A DNA stretch of 14,836 bases, taken from the NCBI GenBank assembly GCA_018985225.1, contig JADGIF010000204.1, positions 1 to 14,836 of the forward strand, in the 5' to 3' direction. This document shows positions 7,091-14,420 of the stretch, one piece after another (the stretch's first letter is position 1; every line of letters begins with the position of its first letter). The position numbers and the translations under genes are program-made. This DNA is from Amoeboradix gromovi (taxonomy: Eukaryota; Sanchytriomycota; Sanchytriomycetes; Sanchytriales; Sanchytriaceae). The notes beneath the pieces were generated by a model. It did no database searches, was not told where the DNA came from, and saw only the letters and a list, made by a program, of their open reading frames with translations.

Positions 7091-8227
7091 ATGATTGCGC
7101 TTGCATCTATTTTCGGGTTCCTTCTGCACGATGAGGTTGACAGCTTATTTTTACCCTTGCACAATTTCGTAACATCATTTAAACCTGGTGACGACCTTAC
7201 AAGTTCGGCTTTCGCTGAAGTGCACAAAAATACGCATCCTCTTCTAGATTGTAATTGGAAAAATTCCATCAAACCTAAAGATCATGCGAGAAATATGAAC
7301 TGCAGGATGTTGGTAAATTCTATCAAAGATCCTTCACTGGTAGGAAATTTTTTAGATTCTAAGTTAGGTTGCCGCACTACCTTGTCTTATTTTATAGATA
7401 ATGAATCGAATTACAGTTTCAAGTATCTTGCGGCACTGTGGCCTTATATGCTGAAATTTGATATCGGATTTGGATTTGAGTACAAATTTAATCGATTCAT
7501 TGAAAAGCAACAAGATGCAATCGATTATATCAAGACTGGTGTTAGTGCGGAAACACCTGACTTTAGAATATATGTTTCTTATGTGGTGTTCTGTAAGACG
7601 AAAGTGGAGCAAAGAACAAGAAAATTATTTGAAACTGTTAACAATCCTGACCAGTGGCTCTATTTCATATCAGTGACACAATTGTCTGATAGTTTCTCAC
7701 TTAAACAAGAATTAAGAGAGATTTTGACTTTGGATTTTATTAAGCGAAGTACAACCGCAATAAACCTTACTTGGTCATTTTCCATGAACATGGATGATTT
7801 TCTACAATACGATAACTGGTACCTTGTTTTGAAAGAAGTTTTTAGTCTGGAAAAAGATACCAAAGCTTTATCCTTTCTCTGTTTACGCTTCGCAAGAACA
7901 AACGACTTTGGTATATTTCAGGATTTATACGAGGATATACCTTATACTGATGAGCCAGCACTTGCAGCACTGTATAAGCTACATGGCATCGATCACGAGC
8001 AAGTAACCAATCTTGCGTTACAAAAACTGTCTAGCAAGACTACTTCAATTAAGCTTCGTAATATGTATTTAATAGTGTTATACATTATGATTGAAAATTT
8101 TACGCCGCAGAATCCAACTCTATACAGAAGTATTGAAAGTACTATGTATTTGGACCAGATACAGAAATACCCCCAACATAATTATGTGCTATATAAAGAA
8201 CTCGTTTCTAACTCGGGCACGTCTTGA
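7091..8227 (+). CDS. Unrecognised, probably secreted helical protein
   Basis: 378 residues, ATG to TGA, with no intron needed. Residues 1-12 (MIALASIFGFLL) are a short hydrophobic start consistent with a weak signal peptide. The rest has no clear membrane helix. Cysteines lie at 54, 71, 94, 168 and 264, and tryptophans are spread through a mostly helical sequence. The segment about 150-250 (NNPDQWLYFISVTQLSDSF..., INLTWSF...NWYLVL) is faintly like the helical C-terminal domain of M1 aminopeptidases (ERAP1_C), where an L-x-W-x-F...NW pattern occurs. There is no HExxH zinc site and no catalytic domain, so I do not assign a function. Its stop lies 20 nt from the outer arm of the F3 hairpin, which comes from the opposite strand. 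Confidence 0.75.
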   Translation: MIALASIFGFLLHDEVDSLFLPLHNFVTSFKPGDDLTSSAFAEVHKNTHPLLDCNWKNSIKPKDHARNMNCRMLVNSIKDPSLVGNFLDSKLGCRTTLSYFIDNESNYSFKYLAALWPYMLKFDIGFGFEYKFNRFIEKQQDAIDYIKTGVSAETPDFRIYVSYVVFCKTKVEQRTRKLFETVNNPDQWLYFISVTQLSDSFSLKQELREILTLDFIKRSTTAINLTWSFSMNMDDFLQYDNWYLVLKEVFSLEKDTKALSFLCLRFARTNDFGIFQDLYEDIPYTDEPALAALYKLHGIDHEQVTNLALQKLSSKTTSIKLRNMYLIVLYIMIENFTPQNPTLYRSIESTMYLDQIQKYPQHNYVLYKELVSNSGTS

Positions 8228-8244
8228 TTAATCAGTATTTGTTT

Positions 8245-8420
8245 GCCGCCTACGTTAAATGTGAAGAAACAAATCAGAGTTCACATTTCTCAAGTGTAGA
8301 CAGCTTGGGTAGCTATCTCTCAGACACATTTTTGCCTGGATTGATACCTCAATGGTATTTGTGACCGCAATTGTAGCATTTGAGCCTTCTCGAATGTACG
8401 CTTTCTCTCGATTAATGATT
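8245..8420 (-). pseudogene. Decayed TnpB/Fanzor 3' tail, copy F3
   Basis: Minus-strand reading gives SRESVHSRRLKCYNCGHKYH, a stop, then GINPGKN and, after another stop, LPKLSTLEKCEL ending at TGA (8276-8274). This matches copy F2 closely over the zinc ribbon and the Asn-Pro-Gly segment. Two in-frame stops, including one replacing the codon that is Arg-Asp in the RuvC-III motif, show it is dead. There is no intron at the Pro-Gly codon, as in F2. The 3' hairpin is intact (8248-8301). Everything upstream of the second CxxC is missing. Confidence 0.8.
8248..8301 (-). ncRNA. Conserved Fanzor-tail hairpin, copy F3
   Basis: Minus-strand GTCTAC (8301-8296) pairs with GTAGGC (8253-8248), with one G-U pair. 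AAATGTGAA (8288-8280) pairs perfectly with TTCACATTT (8265-8257). This is the best-paired of the four copies although its protein frame is broken twice. Confidence 0.55.
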
Positions 8421-8866
8421 ATATTTAAAACACACAATGGTCGAATACGCCCTGTTTATAATAAATAGTTTCTGGTTCTGTAACTTGCATTTAGGGGATA
8501 GTCTTTGCTTAAAGGTATAGCGTCTAAGAGGCTACATCTCTCTGTTTTCATGTCTAGTAAGATTTTTAATTATTTATCGTGTTGCCATTTCTGGCAATAA
8601 GATCACTGGGTGCTTGCACAGAGAGTTTATCGTTTCATAATTCATTGTGGTAGCGAAATCTTCTATTTTTTGGTACCATCACGTTTTCTTTTTTGAAGTG
8701 TTACCGCGTTTCCTGACGTTCACAAACTCTGTATTGTACTGAAACCAGAGCAAAAACATTTGGCATTAAGGCTAAATTCTACAAGATGCATGAGACCTGA
8801 TATGACATTTTGGCCTCATCGATATTCAAACAGTCTGCTCATATATCAATAAATACTTTTTCTTAA
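8421..8866. other. Intergenic stretch, nothing convincing
   Basis: No ORF of note. The only structure seen is a short perfect hairpin TTGCCA-TTTC-TGGCAA at 8582-8597. It is not flanked by a T-run and has no known role. Confidence 0.4.
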
Positions 8867-9082
8867 ATGCTATTACAATATGGCACGAATCTTAATGCTC
8901 CTATTCTTTATGAGCGACCCAAAATAGTACAACTTGTAATAATTTGTTGTAGCATCTGCAAGAAACCTAGATGGAAGGGTATGAATTTAGATGCTGCGAT
9001 TCATTTGGCATACCTATTATATACATCAATAAAGAACTCTATTGAGTGTAGTTATGCCAGTTTCTTGTTGCATCTCTCATGA
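8867..9082 (+). CDS. Small hypothetical ORF with Cys pair
   Basis: 71 residues from an ATG to TGA (MLLQYGTNLNAPILYERPKI...), containing CCSICKKPRWKG at about 28-39 and two later hydrophobic stretches. A CxxC alone is not enough to assign a zinc-binding role. No family is recognised and no neighbour supports it. It may be chance. Confidence 0.2.
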   Translation: MLLQYGTNLNAPILYERPKIVQLVIICCSICKKPRWKGMNLDAAIHLAYLLYTSIKNSIECSYASFLLHLS

Positions 9083-9256
9083 TAAAGTTTAGCAACTCCG
9101 AAATTTGGAAATTTCTACCTTCTATAAAATAAGCGCTCCCAAGACATTTCTATTTTGTTCAAATACGAGCAAGTCGATCGAAATCAGAAATTGAAATGAG
9201 ATGAAATCAGCATCAAGTAGGGACATTACTTGTGAAAACTTGTATAATTAATTTCA

Positions 9257-10080
9257 TCATTTACTGATTTCAAGAAACAATTTTGACCATTGTGGATATG
9301 TTAAGGTTTTTAGCGTCTCATGACGCCATTTCTTGAAAAAACAGACATCATCGTCACCGTTGATATTTGGCATTTCCATTTCTATTAATTTAGCACACTC
9401 CAATGCCAAATACAGCTGCAAATATGGTTGTGATCTGAACAGATGCATTTATTTGTTACTAAACCAGTTTTAAATTAGTGACCTAAACGCCATTCTTAGA
9501 ATCAACCACTTGCTTTACTGGCAATTCTTTTAAATAATAGACAACATGCCTGTGGGATATTCTTCTCATCAAGAATGTGATCTGAATCCTCTGGTGCCAC
9601 GCTTATTCCGTTAAGCATTGTTTGTAATGATATGGGTGGATTAGCCCACGCAATTGAATCTGATCTTTTTAAATATACTTTATATAATCAAAATCACCGG
9701 CGTTTTCATTAGATTTCTCGTGCTTGTTTAGATTTCCAATATCAAATACAATAGGTAGCATATTACCATAAATCCTGATCATGGCCCTGTTAACATCGAT
9801 GGCTCCTAAAAGTTTTTCTTTTTATCTTTTGCTTTTGTTTTCCCATTATCTCACCATTGACAGCTTCAAACAAAAATAACTGTGGTAAGTGGTCCATGAA
9901 TTTCTTTTTAAAATATTCAAGTCTTTGGATTCATTTACTGAGGTCATCATCCCTGTCCAAGTGTTGATTTTTGCGCTTGTGTTCTGCAAACTTTTCTGCC
10001 GTAAACCCAAATGTGAATTTCTTAAATAAATCATAGTTCTCTTCAATTTTATTGGCGTATTTTATAAAACATTTATGGAA
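9257..10080 (-). pseudogene. Decayed gene readable in three minus-strand frames
   Basis: From 10080 down, one frame reads FHKCFIKYANKIEENYDLFK..., is stopped by a TGA near 9930, and continues in the same frame (IQRLEYFKKKFMDHLPQLF...) to about 9805. A second frame takes over near 9820 (EKLLGAIDVNRAMIRIYGNM...) and runs to about 9670. A third continues with VYLKRSDSIAWANPPISLQT... to a TGA near 9503. A further ATG frame at 9448-9257 (ECAKLIEMEMPNINGDDD..., ending WSKLFLEISK) may be its C-terminus. The shifts fall in A-rich runs and are not explained by introns of about 20 nt, so frameshift decay is likely. A 37-nt GT-AG removal near 9850 would restore one junction but is unlike the other introns here. 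Its 5' end is lost at the F1 Fanzor tail. No family is recognised. Confidence 0.5.
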
Positions 10081-10222
10081 GATGGTTCAAATGTAATGCG
10101 TGTGGTCACGAAGATCATAGAGATATTAATCCAGGTATTGTTTTATTAATGTAGGGAAAAATATGCTTAAATGGCACTTACCCAAGTTGTCTACACTGAA
10201 GGAGTGTGGGATCTCGAAGTAA
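10068..10222 (+). pseudogene. TnpB/Fanzor 3' tail with 20-nt intron, copy F1
   Basis: The frame starts after a TAA at 10065-10067 and reads GRWFKCNACGHEDHRDINP, interrupted at 10135-10154 by a 20-nt intron. After splicing it continues with GKNMLKWHLPKLSTLKECG to a TAA at 10220-10222. CxxC and RDIN are the second zinc-ribbon pair and the RuvC-III aspartate motif of the TnpB/Fanzor family (OrfB zinc ribbon). The spliced protein matches intronless copy F2 residue for residue over NPGKNMLKW, which fixes the splice sites. The rest of the nuclease is missing: the sequence before it belongs to another decayed gene on the other strand. As a complete nuclease it is dead, although this fragment has no internal stop. 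Confidence 0.85.
10135..10154 (+). other. 20-nt spliceosomal intron in Fanzor tail F1
   Basis: GTATTGTTTTATTAATGTAG begins with GT, ends with TAG and carries a TTAAT branch-like string. It contains in-frame stops. Removing it turns AATCCAG + GGAAAAATATGCTTAAATGG into codons for Asn-Pro-Gly-Lys-Asn-Met-Leu-Lys-Trp. The uninterrupted copy at 14228-14254 encodes the same residues. Confidence 0.88.
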
Positions 10223-10249
10223 TTTGAGAGCTTCGCATTTAACGTAGGC
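10189..10249 (+). ncRNA. Conserved Fanzor-tail hairpin, copy F1
   Basis: GTCTAC (10189-10194) pairs with GTAGGC (10244-10249), with one G-U. GAGTGTGGG (10202-10210) can pair with TTCGCATTT (10232-10240) using several G-U pairs. The stem encloses the stop codon. This copy has the weakest inner stem of the four. Confidence 0.45.
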
Positions 10250-10540
10250 GTTAACACTGATACATATTTGAAGAATGTTTCAGGATCTTTGAAAGAAGCA
10301 TTATCAAATAAAATTATGAAAATAAACTAGAAAGATCGATACTATTCACCTGGCTATGTTTTCTAACTCTTTAACCGGAAAAGTAGGAGGTGTCGCCTTA
10401 CATGTTGAAGATGCTTATGAGACAACATTGCAAAACATGGAGAAATGATTATATGATTAGTAAAATGCATTGCTAAAACTCTGTTTATTACAGTAAAGAA
10501 CACTTCTACTTGAAACAGAATTTGTTGAATTGCCTTCAGC
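10250..10540. other. Short intergenic stretch between F1 and the WG-repeat gene
   Basis: This holds the flank after the F1 hairpin and the 3' flank of the WG-repeat gene. An open minus-strand frame overlapping the end of that gene (10363-10581) has no domain and is taken as a shadow. No polyadenylation-like signal stands out in this AT-rich sequence. Confidence 0.3.
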
Positions 10541-12100
10541 TTATGGACTGGCTCCCCATCCAGGTTGTTCCACTGGTTCATTTTCTCCAGTGCTGAGATT
10601 GCTCTTGGATTTTTGGATGTTTGAGTTGCTGGATATATCGTTTTTCACTAAAATGTTTGGTGAAGACTCCTTTTTTTGTATCTTGTAAGAGGTATCGAAC
10701 TTTATACCGTGAAACACTTTAGCTGCCAGGGCTGATTTGCGCTTCTTTTTTTTGGGAAATGACTGGGGAAATTCACGCGGAGGTTTTTCAGCAGCATGTT
10801 TATCAGCTATAGGTCTCCGTTGCGATATTAACTGTATATCATTTTTAATCACGTCTTGATACTTGCGCTTGATTTTATTGATCGTTGTTTGTGCAGGTGG
10901 GACTAGTAGACTAGGACTGGTATCAACTTGAGATCTATCAGGACTGGCACCCCAATTAGATGGTTCGTTAGATGCCTGGATAGATAGCTTGTTATCATAA
11001 TTAAGCAGAGGACTAGCACCCCATTCTGAGTAATTTTGTTTAGCAACAGTTGGAGACGTGACTACAGTTGGTAAATTGACATTAACATCAGGACTGGGTC
11101 CCCACATAGATGCTGATTCAGATGGTTGGATTCTCTTATCAGCGCTTTTATCATTAACATCAGGACTGGGTCCCCACATAGATTCTGATTTAGATGGTTG
11201 GGTTCTCTTCTCAGCGCTTTTATCATTAACATCAGGACTGGGTCCCCAGCCGACGTCTATAGAATCTGGAGTGGCACCTTCAATTTCTGGTGACTGGCCC
11301 CATTGAAAGATGGGCTTGCTATTGACCTCGGGTGAAGCAACCGGTTCCTCTTGATGTTCTCTTAATATTGCTTCTTCCCCTGACTCAGTGTGTTCCGGAG
11401 CTGTAAATCTAGGAGTCTCTTTATACGCAGTAATGACAATAACAGGTTGCGTATGAAACGGGCAGGGACCCAAATTTAGTTCCCTGTGCACTTCTTTGGA
11501 GTCAGGAAAGAGATATGAGTTCCAAATATTAGCATAACGGTTGGTAATTACACCAGCCTGGTTAACTCCATCTCTAGACAGAATACTGCGTAGCACCTTT
11601 TTATCGTAGAAATCTACTTCATACATCCATGGTTTATTGCCCACTGCATCCTCTTCTAAATAAATTAATTTAAGATAAAAAGTATCACAAAGCTTCATTT
11701 CGTTTAGATACGAATAGATCTCATCTACATCAATCAAGTTGTCTACTATTGTATATTGCGATACCTTGGCAAAGCTTTTGTCCTTCTCTTTGAATGAACC
11801 AACAACAAGTGAATCTATTTTTTTAACTGCGAAAGTATATTCCTTAAAACCAGTACATTCGCTGGGACAAAAACAAGTAAAGTTATTTGCTGACGTATCG
11901 TTATTGATGATAGTATCTGGCAGTCTTTGAGCAGGTTCATTTAATCTAATCTCGCCTGGCTCTGGTAAAGACAAGTCAATTGTGCTCTTGGTTAAAGGTT
12001 TGAAGTTTTTATTCCTTTCAGAATGAAAATGCACTCTCTCAGCAAACTCGCATGGGGTTTTGTTACAGTGATCGTGTGGTTCATTGTAATTTAAAATCAT
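10541..12100 (-). CDS. WG/GW-repeat (AGO-hook-like) protein with nuclear localisation signal
   Basis: 519 residues, ATG to TAA, no intron needed. The C-terminal half carries seven WG motifs at W267, W285, W309, W333, W360, W383 and W515, in the form WG(P/A/Q)SP(D/E). The last makes up the extreme C-terminus (PGWGASP). Such WG/GW repeats in disordered, acidic, serine/proline-rich sequence are the platform by which GW182, plant NRPE1 and SPT5L/KTF1 bind Argonaute through its tryptophan pockets. PKKKKRK at 449-455 is a classical nuclear import signal. Two repeats are near-identical 24-residue units (72 bp). The N-terminal 230 residues form a separate folded-looking region with C12, C17, C76, C78, C82 and C213 and no family I recognise; no KOW or RNA polymerase signature is visible. 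Likely a nuclear small-RNA pathway factor, by inference. It is divergent from OST48. Confidence 0.8.
   Translation of the reverse strand: MILNYNEPHDHCNKTPCEFAERVHFHSERNKNFKPLTKSTIDLSLPEPGEIRLNEPAQRLPDTIINNDTSANNFTCFCPSECTGFKEYTFAVKKIDSLVVGSFKEKDKSFAKVSQYTIVDNLIDVDEIYSYLNEMKLCDTFYLKLIYLEEDAVGNKPWMYEVDFYDKKVLRSILSRDGVNQAGVITNRYANIWNSYLFPDSKEVHRELNLGPCPFHTQPVIVITAYKETPRFTAPEHTESGEEAILREHQEEPVASPEVNSKPIFQWGQSPEIEGATPDSIDVGWGPSPDVNDKSAEKRTQPSKSESMWGPSPDVNDKSADKRIQPSESASMWGPSPDVNVNLPTVVTSPTVAKQNYSEWGASPLLNYDNKLSIQASNEPSNWGASPDRSQVDTSPSLLVPPAQTTINKIKRKYQDVIKNDIQLISQRRPIADKHAAEKPPREFPQSFPKKKKRKSALAAKVFHGIKFDTSYKIQKKESSPNILVKNDISSNSNIQKSKSNLSTGENEPVEQPGWGASP
11081..11247 (-). repeat. 72-bp tandem repeat coding 24-residue WGPSPDV units
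   Basis: Units begin at 11081, 11153 and 11225, exactly 72 bp apart (attaacatcaggactgggtc on the plus strand). The first two are nearly identical; the third is partial. They encode WGPSPDVNDKSA(E/D)KR(T/I)QPS-type units. The nucleotide-level identity points to recent duplication, so the number of hooks may vary between strains. Confidence 0.9.
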
Positions 12101-12700
12101 GGATAATTACGAACTCCAATCTCCTTGTAATAGTGGACTCCTCTTGAAAAGTCTTGGCTGGCATAGAATCAAGAATTTTTACAGGGAAACTTACAGAACC
12201 AATTGATCCATTGCATTAGTAACTGATATCATTGGAACTCTGAGGCAGCATTGAGTAAGGGTGTACATTTCAAGTAAATGCACCTTGCTGCAATATGTTA
12301 TACATAATTCCAAATGACAATTTATACATAGCGATCTCTCCAACTTGCTTTTCTTTAGAATTATACGCCTTGTATAATCTTGACTAATAAATTCTTGATT
12401 AAAATGTACAATTTTTCTTTCTGTCTCTTGGAAAACAATTTAGTTATCAAGGGATTTTACGGGTGTAAAAGAGTGTATTTTATATCACTCGGTGACTTCC
12501 TTGGACTCTGTATAGTCCTGTCTAAGATAATTTGAACAGGAATACCATGTGAAAGAATGATTACTCTGTTTTTCTTTCATTGGGAATTATAGTAAACGCG
12601 AATGTTATAACGATAAAACTAATCTGCTCAAGACAAAAGGTACATTTAGCGAAAACCATTTCCTGTTTTGGTAGATTCCAAGGATTATTTTTAGAAACTT
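12101..12700. promoter_or_regulatory. Shared upstream region of two divergent genes
   Basis: 600 nt between the start codons of the WG-repeat gene (minus) and OST48 (plus), so both promoters should lie here. I see no defined motif beyond AT-rich tracts. A 33-codon minus-strand ORF with a hydrophobic core (ATG near 12660, MVFAKCTFCLEQ...) overlaps and could be chance or a tiny membrane protein. Confidence 0.3.
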
Positions 12701-13778
12701 ATGCTATTTGTTGTAATTGCTAGCGCCGTTCAAGTTCTAGTAAGTAAATTGCCGAAGGTTTTTGAGAAATACCATCAGATTAACGAGGTTATTCCTTATT
12801 ATGATGGCATTGAATCGGATGACAACTTGATTGTCATCGATGGCCTTGTAAAAGACGCAAATCATCTAGTACACAATTCAGCTCATCAAAACATGGTTAT
12901 TTTCACTTCAGAAAACAAGGTCATTAAGCAGTTTGTCACTGAATTAGGTATTGAATATGTTAGTCCCACAAGTATGAAAATAAATCATGACAATTACCAC
13001 AGTAGTTCGAGTACTATTCTGGGAAACAAAACACCTTCTTTCGATTACAAAGGACCATTATTGCACGGTACTAATAATATTTTGAGTTTTCCTTTGATTA
13101 CAGGTTATGTTGAAGACATTAAAGATCAGTATGTAGGCAGCCAATTGGAGCTTATTAGACTCGTGCAAACCCGAATAAACACCAGAATTGCTGTGCTACC
13201 AAAAGAGCTTCTAGATATACCAGAAGCAGCGCCTGTGATTAGTAAAGTTTTGGATTGGACTTTTAAACTGATTAATGTTTTAAAGATTAAGGTAGAGCAT
13301 TTCAAAGTAGATGATTCTGGCAATAAGATAAGTAATCAGCTGAAAGAATATAAAATTAAGGACAAAATTGTAGTTTTAACTAACTTAGCAAATAAATGCT
13401 GAATTGAGTAATTTAGACAAGCCATTCAAAATCGATGACTTGCAAGTTGAACTGATTATGCTGGACCCTTATATTCGCACCACTTTTGAATACAAAGAAA
13501 GCACATCCTCAACTGCCAAGTACTCTAAAATATTAACTCTGCCTGATCGCTATGGCTACTTTACGTTGCGAGTTTCTTATAAAAGATACGGATTCACATA
13601 TGCTGAGCACAAGGAACTTATTGTAATAAGACATTTAGCACACGATGAATATGAAAGATTTATTCCAAAAGCTGGCCCGTATTATTCTACCTATTTTGGA
13701 TTAACTGCAAGTTTGGTAGTTGTGTGCTTCTTTTGGTTATTCAAATTACCAGAAAACGCAACAAAAAAGAATCAGTAA
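12701..13778 (+). CDS. Oligosaccharyltransferase 48-kDa subunit (OST48 / Wbp1), two exons
   Basis: A subunit of the ER oligosaccharyltransferase that transfers glycans to Asn in nascent proteins. Exon 1 is 12701-13369 (223 codons) and exon 2 is 13389-13778, split by a 19-nt intron; the spliced protein is 352 residues. Family features in order: a short hydrophobic N-terminus (MLFVVIASAVQVLV), NLIVIDGLVKD, LGIEY...INHDNYH, YVGSQLELIRLVQTRINTRI, then after the splice QINAELSNLDKPFKIDDLQV, LIMLDPYIRTTF, LPDRYGYFTLRVSYKRYGFTY, YERFIPKAGPYYSTYFG and a C-terminal membrane helix. Human OST48 has the matching [50 protein letters not shown] and YERFIPSAYPYY. The protein ends KKNQ, a KKxx ER-retrieval signal like that of yeast Wbp1. 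It is shorter than the human protein, and the usual N-terminal LVLLDN segment is not evident, so the start could be revised. Confidence 0.93.
13370..13388 (+). other. 19-nt spliceosomal intron in OST48
   Basis: GTAGTTTTAACTAACTTAG has a GTA donor, a near-ideal CTAAC branch string and a TAG acceptor. It lies between codons (phase 0). Without splicing the frame meets TGA at 13400-13402. Its removal shifts the frame by exactly the amount needed to read the conserved QINAELSN...LIMLDPYIRTTF segment of OST48. Confidence 0.92.
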
Positions 13779-14020
13779 ACGATTTTTCTTTTATTAATAG
13801 AGTATAATTAAAGGTTTCGAAAAAAAACAATTCTTAACAAAACGTGTAACACTTACTCTTTTTTATGTACACTATGCAATGGAAAGAGCTGTGAACCTTT
13901 GTTAATTTTGAGTTGAAAACATAATGCAGTGGTATTGTGCGAAATGGAAAGAATTCAAAATTTATCAGAGTTGCTTCAGTCAAGAAGGAATTCGATGTTT
14001 CTGACACGCATCCACGTTAG
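13779..14020. other. Intergenic stretch between OST48 and Fanzor tail F2
   Basis: AT-rich 3' flank of OST48. A plus-strand frame from about 13945 (MERIQNLSELLQSRRNS...) is open across the start of F2 but in another frame from the zinc ribbon. It might be a frameshifted upstream part of the Fanzor gene, but no motif supports this. Confidence 0.25.
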
Positions 14021-14296
14021 AATTTTGGTCTGCGTAGATTGCTGGTGTTTAAACATCCCATTTTGGCGCAACATCATCCATGGCTCAAGGATATGCCTGT
14101 AGAGTTCGTGATGCTGCATACATGGATTTCCAAAGAATGCCTCAGATGCAATCAACAATCAAGAGAAAGCGTACATTCAAGACGATTACAATGCATTGAA
14201 TGCGGTCATGAAAACCAAAGAGACATCAATCCAGGCAAGAATATGCTTAAATGGTGTCTCCACGAGTTGTCTACGCTTAAGAAATGTGAACTCTGA
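14021..14296 (+). pseudogene. TnpB/Fanzor 3' tail, intronless, copy F2
   Basis: The open frame follows a TAG at 14018-14020 and reads NFGLRRLLVFKHPILAQ..., ISKECLRCNQQSRESVHSRR, LQCIECGHENQRDINPGKN and MLKWCLHELSTLKKCEL to TGA. It holds the full four-cysteine zinc ribbon (CLRC...CIEC) followed by RDIN, the RuvC-III Asp of TnpB/Fanzor, where the usual family context is RD-x-NAA-x-N. This is the most complete tail in the window (about 91 codons), but the RuvC-I and RuvC-II parts and the N-terminal domain are absent and no ATG precedes it. The intron of F1 is absent: AATCCAGGCAAGAATATG is continuous. It is closest to F3 (shared SRESVHSRRL). Confidence 0.85.
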
Positions 14297-14327
14297 ACTG
14301 TTTTAGATCTTCGCATTTAACATAGAC
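14269..14327 (+). ncRNA. Conserved Fanzor-tail hairpin, copy F2
   Basis: GTCTA (14269-14273) pairs with TAGAC (14323-14327); the sixth outer pair seen in the other copies is lost (C opposite A). AAATGTGAA (14282-14290) pairs with TTCGCATTT (14310-14318) with one G-U. Here the second outer pair is U-A instead of the U-G in F1 and F3. Confidence 0.55.
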
Positions 14328-14420
14328 GTAAGTTACTTAATTGGAACCATTGCTTCCTAAATAATCAGGAGTTTTCTCGGAGAGACTAACATGTCAATTG
14401 CTCTGTTACAATAGTTGCCC

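Noticed and set aside
8255-8437. Minus-strand ORF of 60 codons (INREKAYIREGSNATIAV)
   Set aside because: It overlaps Fanzor tail F3 in the wrong frame; the family-like zinc-ribbon reading is in another frame.
8582-8597. Hairpin TTGCCA-TTTC-TGGCAA as a terminator
   Set aside because: No T-run follows, and intrinsic terminators are not expected in nuclear genes.
11058-11306. Plus-strand ORF of 82 codons with repeats (SLTSGLGPHIDSD)
   Set aside because: It is the antisense shadow of the WG-repeat gene; its repeats only mirror the 72-bp units.
13404-13778. OST48 C-terminal frame as a separate gene
   Set aside because: Its first codon would be TTG, and a 19-nt intron joins it to the upstream frame to give the full OST48.
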